The notes: generated from the sequence alone by a model not told the origin. A stretch of 64,000 nt of DNA from Kitagawia praeruptora (GCA_037693485.1 CM075345.1:106572001-106636000), one strand, 5' to 3'; shown: positions 30,924-42,734, numbered from the stretch's first letter. Translations and numbers: made by a program.

Positions 30924-32344
30924 GATAGCAAGTGCCTTAGGTAGTAGGCCACAAGGATCTCTTCCTAGTGATACGAAGATTAATCCAGGCAGGAGGGACA
31001 ACAAAGAACAGGTCAATGCAGTTACTTTGAGATCCGGAAAAGTCACGAGTGATTCTAAATCAGCAACTGAAGAAGATGAAGATGTTCAGAATCAGCAGGA
31101 TGAAAAATCTGCAGTGCCAGTAATTGAGAAATCTGATTTAGTGGCTGATCAGCTAGATGGTGAGAAGAGCAAGAAACCTGTTGAAAAGTTTACTCCGGAG
31201 CAATCTTTAATGAATAATCAGATCTATCCACTTCCGCCATATCCTGGACGTTTGAAGAAAAGTCAAGAGAAACAGTTTCATAAATTTATGGATGTCTTCA
31301 AGAAATTGTCCATTAACATTCCTTTTATTGAAGCATTGGAGCAGATGCCAAGATATGCTAAGTTCATGAAGGATATTTTGTCACGGAAGAGAAGGTTGGA
31401 TGATTTTGAAACAGTGGCATTGACGGAGGAGTGTAGTGCTGTTTTGCAACAGAAGTTGCCACCTAAACTTAAAGATCCGGGAAGTTTCACTATTCCATGC
31501 ACTATTGGCAACCTTTCTTTCAACAAGTGTTTATGTGATTTGGGAGCTAGCATTAATCTTATGCCCTTGACTTTTTTCAAGCAACTTGGTCTACCGGAGC
31601 CGAAGCCGACTAACATCTCTTTGCAGTTGGCTGATCGATCTATCACATATCCTAGAGGCATAGTGGAGGACGTTTTGGTGAAAGTTGATAAACTCATATT
31701 TCCTGCTGATTTTGTGATCTTGGATTTTGAAGAAGATAAGAAGATTCCCATAATCTTGGGAAGACCGTTCTTGGCTACAGGAAAGACTTTGATTGATGTG
31801 CAAAAAGGAGAGCTTACAATGAGGGTGCAAGATCAGAGTGTTACCTTTAATGTGTTCAAGGCCATGAAATTTCCAACAGAGGATGAAGAGTGTTGCAGTG
31901 TGGAAATAGTTGATACGGGTCAGAGAAAGAAGTTTGATCAGTTATTGAGTGAAAAATCTGACATGCATGTGCTAAAGCATCCGATTAGTGATTCCATTGA
32001 CGATTCTTCGGTTCATGATCTTTCGAAAGTAAAGCTTGGGAAACTTCCACCACATTTGAGGTATGTCCTTTTGAATAATGAGCTAGTGATTTTTGAGGAG
32101 GGACATGATAACGTATTGCGAAGGTGGAAGACCTATGATAAGGAAGAAGAAATTTTTGTTCAGCCGGTTGAGTCGGGGAAGCACTTTAGAGGTGTGAAGA
32201 AGAAAAAGAAAGTCGGTTAGAGGAAGAGTCAAGGTGAAGTTTGATTTAGAAAAGATGTGGGAAGATAGCAAGAAGGTTGTCAACCAATGGGTGAATGGTC
32301 CTTCTGCTAAAGACAAGTCAAATGCGATCTTCAAGCCACCATGA
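30924..32344 (+). pseudogene. E2 gag C-terminus and protease with an unusual tail
   Basis: Open from the G boundary to TAG 32218-32220; upstream codons back to 30799 belong to the G LTR and are chance fusion. It matches E6 through the Athila protease signature CDLGASINLMP (DNA about 31530-31565) and up to PPHLRYVLL (about 32050), where E6 continues into RT. E2 instead has about 50 unrelated basic and acidic residues. In the +1 frame the reading stays open past 32220 to TGA 32342-32344, adding text such as KFDLEKMWEDSKKVVNQWV, so a one-base indel in the A-rich run near 32200-32212 probably cut an older, longer ORF. The protease could still be functional. I do not recognise the origin of the tail. 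Confidence 0.75.
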
Positions 32345-33845
32345 TTTGAATCATATTTGTCCGGCTAAATGACGTTAACGACAGCGCTTCGTGGGAGGCA
32401 ACCCATGTGTTTCGGTGTTTTCAGGTATGTTTTCTACTATCCCTTGTATTTACTTCCATTCAATGTGGACATTGAATATTTTAAGTTTGGGGGTGGTTTG
32501 GGGGATAAGTAGTTAGTAGTATTTGTGTGTTATTGTGTTCATATAGATATCATGTTTTGCATATTAGTAGTAATTCATGCATATTTGTTCGTATTATCTA
32601 CGTTTGTTTCATATAGGACATTCTGTTATTGTTTGTGTGTTTTACCATGTGAGTTATATTAGTTGCATTATCATGGCATGCATATTTCATGATCCCTTAG
32701 GACGAGTTGATTCTGATTGATAGGTGGATGTTGATTTGGGTGTGATGATGATGAGTAGAGGGCTGATTTATAGTTCCTAGGAATTGACTTGCATGTTACG
32801 GGAACAAAATCAATTACACAGTCTCATTGGGGTGCTTTTGGGCTAGGTTAGGGTCATGCCTGTTGGATGTTTTAAGATTTAATCACTTGTTTATAATTAG
32901 AATTTTCGTTATTCCCTTTATAGCGTAGGAACATTAAAGTCTAAGTTTGGGGGAAAGCAGGAATTTCATGCTAGTTGTCAATAAAGGCTAGGCGTCAAAT
33001 GGCTAGTAGCCGGCTCATATTTATATGAGTAGTCTAGGGTTGGAAATGAGAAAGGCTCATTCCAGATTGCATGAAAAAAAAAATCAGAAAAAGAAAAAAA
33101 AAGAAAAAAAAAGAGTCAATTGTTGTTTGTTAATGCAAAATTAACCAGAGTGAGCTCTTTAATACTCGAGTAATTAAGTCTGAGGGGACTTAGTCCTAGT
33201 AACCTAAAGCCTTGTGGTTTGGGATTGCTGACCTAACACTCGCTACATGGGTATTATTGTATAATCCTTTTGGGGTCTCATTCATTGCACGGTTAAATAA
33301 GCATGCGTATTGTATATGTAGTGTCGTAGTATAGTAATAAAGCATGAGTTTCTGTCTACCTTGGATAAGGGTGGAGGTGTTCCTAGGTTATGAAGTGTCT
33401 ACAGTCTATTCTAGTTATAAACCTGTGATTGTCTTGACGGAAAGCATGTATGGTTTTTGACCTAGTTTTGGGGGTATTTCTGATGAGCATTGCACACACG
33501 CACGTTTCTTGTCATGTATTGTTAGTATACGGGGACTTAGTCGAGCTCTGCTTGGAATTGTTGCATTCGTTGAGATATTTGCTTTTTAGTTGGTTTTGGT
33601 GAGTTTGAAGGGGATCGTTGCATTTTTCATATTAGTTGCATTCATGCATTGCATTGCATTAAGTTAAATGGATTTTGTGGGTACATTCGCTATAGGCCCT
33701 CACGAGACCTTACTCGTCCACTAGGGCTGCCTAGGGGTTTAAAGGGCTTGTTGCATATGCCAAATGCAACCGTGATCACCTACGGAAGTGGTACTAGTTA
33801 GTTAGTTAGTTGTAATTGTTTATGCTTGAGGACAAGCATCGGTTT
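32345..33845 (+). other. E2 3' non-coding region, conserved with E6 and E7
   Basis: 1.5 kb without a gene. It contains the post-pol hairpin motif (32370-32406), repeated AAGTTTGGGGG pieces (for example 32483 and 32942), an A-rich tract (33074-33112) and the perfect hairpin GTTGCAT-7-ATGCAAC at 33750-33770. Long stretches match E6 58800-60190 and, inverted, E7 49800-51600. Confidence 0.8.
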
Positions 33846-33858
33846 AAGTTTGGGGGTA
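33846..33858 (+). promoter_or_regulatory. E2 polypurine tract
   Basis: AAGTTTGGGGGTA directly before the LTR start TGATAAGTGG, the same as in E6. Confidence 0.85.
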
Positions 33859-35407
33859 TGATAAGTGGATTTTATATCCACTTGGAACGTTCCATATCGG
33901 CTTAAATTGGTGTACTTGGACTCAAGTTTGGGGTATTTTTGATGTGTTTTATTTAAATGTGTAGGTTTGGAGAAATATTGATTAAGGGTGAATTTTCCGT
34001 TGATTTTGGAGTTGATTATGCTAAGGAATGAAGAATGATGACTTAATATTAACTACCAAGAGTGTTCAAGACATTGGCACGAAGAAGACGGGAAGTGAAT
34101 GCAAAAGGAACGGAAGAAAACGGACGAAAAACGAAGAAAAACTGCAGAAAACGAGCCACCACCAGCCAAAGGAGCGCTGGCAGCGCTCTACAGAGCGCAG
34201 GCTGCGCCTGCACAGTGCCAGAACAGGGAGAGGAGCGCAGGCTGCGCTGGTGCGGCCAGTTTTGCTGAAAATCTCCTTTTTGCCCTATTTTCGAATTTTA
34301 ACTATATTTTGACACCCAAACCTATTTCCAATTGTATTTTTAGGTTGTTTTTCTTGTTGGACAAGATATGTAGGCTTATATAAACACATCTTAGCCTTGT
34401 AAAAGAGGGGATTATCATAGTTTTATTATTTGTAACCTAGCTTAGATCTGCAAGGGAGAAAAGGAGAGAAGGGTTCAACGCTCGTGACAAGCAACGGATC
34501 TAGATCTACTTCATCCTTTGTGTTACTTTGGATTATAGATTTGTTTTCTCAAACTCTTGTTTATTAATAGAATTACTTCTTTTATTCATATCTTGTTATT
34601 TACCATGTTTTCATCAAATCGCATGGTGACGAAAGGTTTAGTTATGAACTAATCGTTGTCATGGGATCCTAGTGGATTTATCTATGTAGCTTAGTAGTTT
34701 GCATGCCTTAAAGATTTATGTGTGGTGAATACTTGATATCCTTGTATGGTTAATCTTAATGCTTTTGGATGCGTAGCTAACATCTAAATTGAATTGTTAA
34801 TCTCTTGCTAAACGAGAGTGGATCTTGAGATTTAGAACTTGCCATGCTAGCATAGGATAGGTTGGTGTTAAGCATCATGATTTGTGGCATGAATAGAGAT
34901 ATTATGCTACCCTATGTGATCTAAGTGGATAACTTGTGCTTCAACCTTTATGTTTTCAAATTCTATAGAGATATAGGGTCTAAACATAATAGGTGCCTAC
35001 TCGTCTTCTATCTCTTTTGTGGATGTATGCGTAGATTGGTACTAGTATACCGAGAGGTAACTTTTACTCTTTTCGTGTTATTCGATCAGATATCAAACCC
35101 ATTGCATGTTTTAATTAAAGGTTGCAACTCTAAGTGAAGTAGATGATGAAACTAGGATTCCATGTTTTATTCTCATATTAGTAACTCGACTTTAATCTCT
35201 TTAATTAGTTAATCTTTAGTTTGATAATTAATTTAGTAGTTAATAAAAATCCAATTTGTTATTTGTCTTAGCAGTGGATAAAAACCATACATCGGTGCAT
35301 AGGTACATTAATTGAATTGAACACTATTCTAGATCTCTGTGGGAACGAACTTGATTTAATCATATATTACTTGTGACAACGTGCGCTTGCGTAAATTTTG
35401 CATAACA
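33859..35407 (+). repeat. E2 3' LTR
   Basis: 1,549 bp, TGATAAGTGG...GCATAACA. It is related to the LTRs of E6 over its length, with a divergent GC-rich block rich in GCGCTG/CAGCGC at about 34165-34255. A TATA-like TTATATAAAC is near 34377. Small ORFs here (about 34028-34383 and 34925-35137) are chance. Confidence 0.88.
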
Positions 35408-36646
35408 AGCCCTATCAAAGATGCTGTCAATGATTCTATTGTCAAAACATCCAAGACAGTAAGAATCAAAAGAAAAGCAAACAAGAAGATAAAGGGAAAG
35501 ACTGTCTATTCTGGACAAAGAAAAGCTACAGGTCTAGGGTTTAAGAAATCAATCATGAGCAGAAGGATGAACAGCCTTGAACAACTACAAGAGAAAGCCA
35601 AAGAAACAATCACTTCTGTATCCATAGAGTTGGATGAGTCAAAAGAAAAAGTCACAAGATACATTCTATTGGAAAACAAAGAAAGATTGATTATGGTAGA
35701 ACCTGATTTCACTCAGATATCAAAATCAAAAGTAATATCCAACAGTCTAGTTCAAACCCAAGCACTTGTAAGAAGAAGAATTGATTATTTCAATTTGGAA
35801 AGAATGGTTGAACTCTTGGAAAGCTATGGTGATATCTCGGAAAAGATCATGGATAATGTGCATAAGTACTATGCAACCAGACATGCTGAATTCATTGAAA
35901 AGCATGGTGATTGGACACTTCAAAATGATGAAGATGTTTATGAAGCTCTAGGTCTGGAACATGAAGAAGATAATCCTATTCCTGAGTATGACTGGAAAGA
36001 AATGGAGAAACCTTATACAAGGTCAGAAATGAATAGATATGAAGCTGAACAGAAATTCAAAGAAGAATTAGCCTCAAAACAAAAATCTCGTCAACAGATA
36101 GAAGAGGAGATTGAAGCTAAATTGAAGGAAAGCTACAGTAAACTCAACAAGCTAAACAGTGATGGATCAAACTATAAGCCAATTGTACTGGACAATCCCT
36201 TGAGAATCATATATGGCAGAGAAGAAATCTATGTAGACAGCTTTTCAAAGTTGAAAACCAGGGTGCTAAAAGAACTGTTCTGGCAAGTGGTAGGATCATC
36301 AAACAAGCTTGAAGCACTGTGTTCTTGGGAGCTAGACATGATTTTTGATCAAAGGAAAGGAGAGGATCCCACCTTGGATAAATTAAGAAAGGAAACTTTA
36401 AATCAGCTTCCTGGCAGAAGATTCAAGATGGAGGGAGATGTGTTAAAATTCAGATCAATTGTCAAGCAAAATGTTCATTGGATGGAACTTAGAGATGCAT
36501 TAATTTCTGCTCCCTCAATGATCAGGAAATATATTATGGAAAATGAAGATGATGCTTAGTCTCCTGAAGAAAAGGAGTTAATTGAAAAACTCAGAAGGGC
36601 TCTGAGGGAAAAGGAGCAAGATGAAAGTTCAAATCAAGATAAGTAA
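35408..36646 (+). pseudogene. E1 third ORF, C-terminal part of an unknown protein
   Basis: Open from the E2 boundary to TAG 36557-36559 (383 codons), then in the same frame for 28 more codons to TAA 36644-36646, so the TAG looks like a late nonsense change. The protein is strongly charged and alpha-helical with coiled-coil regions (about residues 190-260 from the boundary) and has no recognisable enzyme motif. The position between pol and PPT matches ORF3 of E4, but I see no clear sequence similarity between the two. The apparent start at 35381 is in the E2 LTR and is not real. Confidence 0.65.
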
Positions 36647-36820
36647 AGATTTTGTTTGAATACTTGATTTTCTAATTATGAACTTTTATAATCATTGTTT
36701 GAAAACAATCTAGATTAATCACATTTTTCAGAAATGAAGGGTTTATTCATTCTGATCTATGTTAGTTAAGTTGTCAGCATGATATATCTGTAAATTTGTT
36801 ATTATTGTCCATAAAAACAA
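36647..36820 (+). other. E1 short 3' untranslated region
   Basis: 174 AT-rich bases between ORF3 and the polypurine tract; I see nothing else in it. Confidence 0.6.
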
Positions 36821-36832
36821 ATAGGGGGAGAT
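36821..36832 (+). promoter_or_regulatory. E1 polypurine tract
   Basis: ATAGGGGGAGAT directly before the LTR start TGTTGGG, similar to the E4 tract. Confidence 0.82.
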
Positions 36833-37943
36833 TGTTGGGATTTATGGGTGATAGATCAGACAACTTAACTAGATTAATTGGTATACTTAGTTTTACTAAG
36901 TAGAACATACTGTCATAGCCATAATTGTATTCTTGTAATTAAATAAATACTGTCATATAATAATTGTAATTCTTGGAAGAACTTCGATTATGTTCAAGCC
37001 TCAAGGAATACAGAAGTTCGACAGCAGGAATAAAAGTTACTGTCAAACATTGACAGTAAGGCTACAAGGAAACAGCATGTTGCCTAGGTCGACAACAAGT
37101 TTCATTGAGTCGACAGCAAGTTTTAACTTGACAGCAACATTGGCGGAGATTCTGATGACAGCAACTTTCATATATAGTTTGCGACAACAAGTTTGGAATT
37201 CTTGACAGCAACCTTTGCGGGGAATTCATACTGTCAACCAAAGCACAATTCTTTGACAGCAACCTCTGCAGGGAACTTATACTGTCAATCAAAGAATAAT
37301 CCTTTGACAGCAAACTTTGCGACAAACATACTGTCATGAAGAATCAAATTGATTTAGGAATTTTCTAAGTCAATTTAAGCGACATAATACATGATCAAAA
37401 GAAGCAGGCGTGTTTTAATATTCAACCTTTACAGCAAGCATTGGAAAGTCTATAACTGAAGCTCGAGAGATCACATGGAGCAACCTGTAAAGTCTAGAGC
37501 AGATAAAATTGAATACGGCTAGATCTGGGTGGCTCAAATGTGGAAAGTATCTTAAAGTTACTTTGTGATGATCACATGGGAATGAATCATGGAATGAGCT
37601 ACAAAAGGAATATAACAGCAACTCAACAACCCATACTGATAGTGGTAGTACAGTAGACTATCACACTATAAGTAGAACACTCTATTAACACAATAGTAAA
37701 TATCTCTACAACTGTAATCTCTTGAGAATTCGAAGCTTGAGAATTATTTTGTTCTCAAGGTTGTAGCAAAACCTCGCAAAATAAATAAAACAATTATTTT
37801 GTGAAACATTGTGTTAGATATTACTTGTGATTGCATTTCTTCTACTAGTAAATTACAAACTCTATTTAAGTTGTTGAAATAGTTTTTGAAATTTATTAGT
37901 ATTGCATTCAACCCCCCTTCTGCAATACTTTCCGGGACTAACA
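36833..37943 (+). repeat. E1 3' LTR with a TGACAG-rich U3
   Basis: 1,111 bp, TGTTGGGA...GACTAACA; the five bases after it (GGTAC) would be the target duplication. At about 36908-37340 the sequence contains some fifteen copies of TGACAG or its complement CTGTCA, partly as imperfect 50 bp tandem units (TTGACAGCAACCTTTGCGGG and variants). A TATA-like CTATAAGTA lies near 37667. Confidence 0.85.
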
Positions 37944-38187
37944 GGTACCGCAATATAAAAAACGTTTAAAATAATTGGCTCTATCCAACAAAAAAAAATC
38001 ACTTTTCACGTGATGACGTGGCAGTGGATTTCACTGGTTAACGGTGCTTCGCACCTTCTTGTACGGTGCTTCGCGCCTTTATCATTCTAAAGTTGTAAGG
38101 AATGGCAATCAATGGTAAAGGCAATAGACGATTGACGGGTGTGTCGAGAGCCTTCGGCCCTCATGACTACCTAACTCATCCGTTTAC
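37944..38187. other. Spacer between the left and right element stacks
   Basis: 244 bp with no ORF. It contains paired short repeats (GGTGCTTCGC at about 38042 and 38067) and a near-palindrome GAGAGCCTTCGGCCCTC at about 38146. It may be the oldest target DNA in the window or the remnant of another element. Confidence 0.4.
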
Positions 38188-38625
38188 TGTTGGATATTTT
38201 AGTGTAATTGGATTGACTAGTTGATCAATGTAATCGTAATGTTACATCGAACAAGTCGGGAGAATGCGGAGTGGATGTTCTGTTCGAGTTCGTTATGATT
38301 TCAGTATTATTGCTTATGAGACATGTCTATTGATATCAAACACATCTGTTAGAATGAGATGAATGAGATGTGTCTATTGGGAAAAGACACATCTTGAGAT
38401 GTGTCTGTTGGTATTAGACATGACTGTTGGAATGAGATGTGTCTATTGGAAAAGACACATCTTGAGATGTGTCTATTGGCAAAAGACACATCTGTTGACA
38501 TCTATAAATAGGTGTGGCATTGATCATTTTACACATTGGTTCATTTTGAAATACACAGCAAAATACATTCTCTCTTCTTGCAGAATTTCTGATTTTATCC
38601 GATTGAATTATTTGGGTGAACCACA
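38188..38625 (+). repeat. E5 5' LTR (right border uncertain)
   Basis: The start is fixed by the match with 43252. The end cannot be fixed because the 3' LTR is cut and no standard PBS is seen; I place it tentatively before 38627. U3 holds three direct copies of GAGATGTGTCTATTGG-type units with inverted AAGACACATCTT segments at about 38354-38494. They stand immediately upstream of the TATA box TATAAATA at 38503-38510. Confidence 0.65.
38503..38510 (+). promoter_or_regulatory. E5 LTR TATA box
   Basis: TATAAATA about 210 bases upstream of the gag ATG (38721) and just downstream of the U3 repeat array, the expected position for the core promoter of the element. Confidence 0.6.
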
Positions 38626-38720
38626 AATAACTTCAATCTGAAAGTGTTCACACGACTTCAGAAAAATCCAAGTTATCACCCAATTCCCCAGCAAAGATTG
38701 AAGTTATCTATTTTCTGAAG

Positions 38721-41700
38721 ATGGCGAACTCAGAATCTACAAAAGACATGACAAGCAAGTTTGCAAAACTGGACAAGTTTGAGGGTCAGGATTTTAGAAG
38801 ATGGCAAAAGAAGATGCATTTTCTGTTGGCCACGTTGAAGGTTGTGTACGTTCTAAGTACCCCCATGCCAGAAGTGATCGAAAATGAAACCGCTGAATAG
38901 ACTAGGAAGCGGTGCAAGTGGGAAAACGATGACTACATCTGCCGGGGCCACATCTTAAACGGTATGTCTGATTCCCTCTTTGATATATACCAAAATGTTG
39001 AGTCAGCGAAAGAATTGTGGGATTCTCTTGAATCCAAGTACATGGCAGAAGATGCTTCTAGTAAGAAGTTTCTGGTCAGTAATTTTATGAATTACAAAAT
39101 GGTCGATTCTAGACCGGTGATGGAACAATACAATGAATTGTTAAGGATTCTGGGACAGTTTGCCCAACACAATCTGAAGATGGATGAATCTATCTCAGTT
39201 TCTGGTGTTATAGACAAACTACCACCATCATGGAAGGATTTTAAACACTCCTTGAAACAGAATAAAGATGATATGACTTTGGTTCAACTTGGAAGTCACT
39301 TCAGAATTGAAGAGGCTTTGAGGACTCAAGAAATTGAGAATGATCCTAAAGGCAAGAACCAAGTCGGTAACTCTTCTGTGAATATGGTTGAAGATGGTGG
39401 ATCTTCTAAGAATTCTAAGTATGGCAAGGGTGATAAACGAAAGTTTAAAGGAAACAACAACAATTCTTCCAACAAAAGGCCTAAGATGGCATGTTGGAAG
39501 TGTGGCAAACCTGGACATTTCAAGAAGGATTGTCGGGTTGGTAAAGGCAAGCAAGAAAAGCAAAATGCTGGTCCAAGTGGATCCAAGGATCCAGAAAAGC
39601 AACAAGGTCAAATTTTAGTACAAAATTATAATTCTGGTCAGAATTATGTATCACTAATATCTGAGGCATTTTATGTGCAGGATGACAATGTTGCTTGGTG
39701 GATTGATTCAGGAGCAACGAGTCATGTATGCAAAGATCTTCGTTGGTTCATAGACTTTCAACCAATCGAAGATGGATCTATCTTAAAGATGGGAAATGTT
39801 GCAACTGAACCGATCAAAGGACTAGGAAATGTCAAGATAGTTTTTACTTCTGGCAAATGTATATTATTAAATAAAGTGTTTTATGTTCCTGGGATTAGGA
39901 AGAATCTCTTGTCTGGTGTTGTATTGAACAATTGTGGATATAAACAAGTTTATGAAAGTGACAAGTATATTTTGTCAAAACATGGCACTTTTGTTGGCTT
40001 TGGCTACTTATGTAATGGTATGTTTATGTTGAATGTAAATACTCCATTTATTGATGAATCTGCTTGCATGGCTTCTACTAGTACTAGCAATAATTTGAAC
40101 AAACCAGAATTATGGCATGCTAGACTAGGACATGTACATTACAAAAGAATAAAGGATATGTCTAAAATGAGTCTCATACCTGCTATTGATTTAGATAATG
40201 AAAAATGCAAAACATGCATGTTAACAAAGATAACAAGAATGCCCTTTAAAGAGGCTAATAGGGTGTCTGATGTTTTAGAACTAATACATAGTGATTTGTG
40301 TGATTTCCATTCTACACCATCATTAGGAAATAAAAAGTATGTAGTTACTTTTATTGATGATGCTACTAGATATTGCTATGTATATTTATTTCATGCTAAG
40401 GATGAAGCTCTTGACTTCTTTAAAATTTATAAAGAAAATGTAGAGCTACATCAGAGTACCATGATTAAAAATCTACGTACTGATAGAGGAGGTGAGTATT
40501 ATGATCCGGTTTATTTTCAATCTACTGGTATAATACATCAAACCACGGCTCCTTATACACCACAGCAAAATGGTGTGGCAGAGAGAAAGAATAGGACTTT
40601 GAAAGAAATGGTTAATTCCTTGTTATCCTACTCGGGTTTGAGTGAGGGATTTTGGGGTGAGGCTATGTTGACAGCCTGTCATTTATTGAATCGAATTCCT
40701 AGTAAGAGGAATAAGATTACCCCTTATGAACTTTGGTATAAAGAGTCACCAAAATTGAGTTTTCTGAGAGTTTGGGGATGTAGAGCAGTTGTAAGACTCA
40801 CTGAACCCAAAAGAAGAAACTTGGGTGAACGAGGTATAGATTGCATATTTGTTGGTTATACTGAGCATTCTACAGCATATAGATTCTATGTGTTAGAATC
40901 TAATGACTATGTATCTGTGAACTCGATTATCGAGTCAAGAGATGCTATTTTTGATGAAAATAGATTTACATCTATACCTAGACCAAGGGACACGCTTCAG
41001 AATTCTTCTAGTAGGAACTCAGTTTCTACTGAAGATGTGAATGGACCGTCTGAACCAAGGAGAAGCACTAGAGCTAGAAAAGCAAAGTCTTTTGGAGATG
41101 ACTTTCATCTTTATCTAGTAGAAGGCTCTAGAGATGAAATTGAATATCAGTACCAATATTGTTTTGTTATTGAGGAGGATCCAAACACTTTTAGCGAAGC
41201 TATGAAATCTAGGGATGTTGCATTCTGGAAAGAAGCTATCCAAGATGAAATGGATTCTATCATGAATAATAATACTTGGGAATTGAGTGATCTGCCCCCT
41301 GGCTGTAAAGCATTGGGGAACAGATGGATCTTCAAAAGGAAAATGAAGGTGGACGGTACCATAGATAAGTTTAAAGCCAGATTGGTAATCCAAGGTTTTA
41401 GACAAAAAGAAGGGATTAATTATTTTGATACTTATGCTCCTGTTGCTAGAACCTCCACTATTAGGTTGTTAATAGCACTTGCTGCTATACACAATCTTGT
41501 CATTCACCAAATGGATATGAAAACTGCATTCTTGAATGGTGAATTAGATGAAGAGATTTATATGAAACAACCCGAAGGGTTTGTTATGCCTGGTTATGAG
41601 AACAAGGTGTGTAAATTGAAGAAATCAATTTATGGTCTGAAACAAGCACCGAAGGATTGGCATGATAAATTTGATACTGTGGTCTTATCTAACAGTTATT

Positions 41701-42734
41701 TTCTTAACCAAGCAGACAAGTGTGTATATAGCAAATTTGATGCTTCTGGTAAAGGAGTTATAATTTGTTTATATGTGGATGACATGTTGATTTTTGGTAC
41801 TGACCAAAATCAAGTGGATAAAACCAATAAGTTTTTGTCATCAAATTTTGATATGAAAGACATGGGGGAGGCTGAGGTGATTCTTGGTATAAGGATCAAG
41901 CGTGAGAACAATGGTATTTCAATTTCTCAATCTCATTATATTGAGAAGATTCTGAAAAGATTTAACTTTAAGGATTGTTCTCCCGTTAGCACTCCTCTTG
42001 ATCCTAGTATTAAACTCCTACCTAATACAGGTATTGCAGTATCTCAACTTGAATACTCAAGGGCTATTGGTAGTCTTATGTATGCCATGATAAGCACTAG
42101 GCCAGATATTGCCTATGATGTTGGAAAGCTTAGTAGGTATACTAGCAAGCCAAGTTCACATCATTAGCAAGCCTTAAGCCGAGTGTTCAAATACTTGAAA
42201 GGAACCATGGATTATGGTTTGACATATACTGGATTTCCTTCGGTTATTGAAGGTCATTCAGATGCAAGTTGGATTTCCAATAAGGAAGATCATTCTTCCA
42301 CAAGTGGATGGGTATTCCTTCTTGGGGGAGGTGCTATCTCTTGGGCATCGAAGAAACAAAGTTGCATTACTGATTCAATGATGGAATCTGAATTTGTGGC
42401 ATTATCAGCGGCTGGTAAAGAAGCTAAATGGCTAAGAAATCTGATTTATGAGATTCCATTGTGGCCTAAACCGATGTCACCCATATCTATCATATGTGAT
42501 AGTGATTCTGCCTTGGCTAATGCTTATAGACAAGTGTTCAAAGGCAAGTCTAGACACTTAGGTGTTAGACACAGCATGATTCGTGAGCTTATCACGCATG
42601 GTGTTATATCAGTGGAGTTTATAAGAACTCAACATAATTTAGCCGATCATCTAACCAAAGGGTTGAGTAGAGATCTTGTGCACAAGTCGGCTTTGGGGAT
42701 GGGATTAAAGTCCATCAAAAACCTCTCATGTTGA
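38721..42734 (+). pseudogene. E5 gag-pol polyprotein with two nonsense codons
   Basis: One continuous frame from ATG 38721 to the stop at 42732-42734 (1,337 sense-length codons) broken only by TAG 38898-38900 in early gag and TAG 42165-42167 between RT and RNase H. Domains by DNA position: Gag (38721-39490), one CCHC knuckle CWKCGKPGHFKKDC (about 39493), protease WIDSGATSHV (about 39700), integrase zinc motif WHARLG (about 40113) and catalytic segments HSDLCDF, LRTDRGGEY and NGVAERKNRTL (40290-40600), RT with QMDMKTAFLNG and YVDDMLIFG (about 41510-41800), and RNase H DASWISNKEDHSSTSGW to TKGLSRD (42258-42675). Gene order defines Ty1/copia. Both stops are explained by a single C:G to T:A change (CAG to TAG; TGG to TAG). 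It is otherwise full-length. Confidence 0.92.

Larger units (their letters stand above)
30924..35407 (+). mobile_element. E2: Athila-type Ty3/gypsy derivative lacking RT and integrase (5' part off window)
   Basis: From 30924 the sequence matches E6 gag-protease (46440 onward), then jumps to the post-pol hairpin motif (32370-32406) and the conserved 3' non-coding region, the PPT (33846-33858) and an LTR (33859-35407). RT, RNase H, integrase and the third ORF are absent, so it is non-autonomous. Its 5' LTR and early gag lie left of the window, beyond G. It sits within E1, which resumes at 35408. Confidence 0.85.
35408..37943 (+). mobile_element. E1: SIRE-like Ty1/copia element, 3' part only
   Basis: It resumes immediately after the E2 LTR with an open reading frame, followed by a copia-type PPT (36821-36832) and an LTR (36833-37943, TGTTGGGA...GACTAACA). 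gag, pol and the 5' LTR lie left of the window beyond E2. An ORF between pol and the PPT again suggests the SIRE-like group, but without pol this remains an inference. Confidence 0.7.

Noticed and set aside
34028..34383. Overlapping ORFs in the E2 LTR
   Set aside because: They are open because of the GC-rich block; they are not shared with the corresponding E6 LTR frames.
35381..35407. ATG start of the E1 ORF
   Set aside because: It lies in the last 27 bases of the E2 LTR, so the true start of the E1 protein is outside the window.
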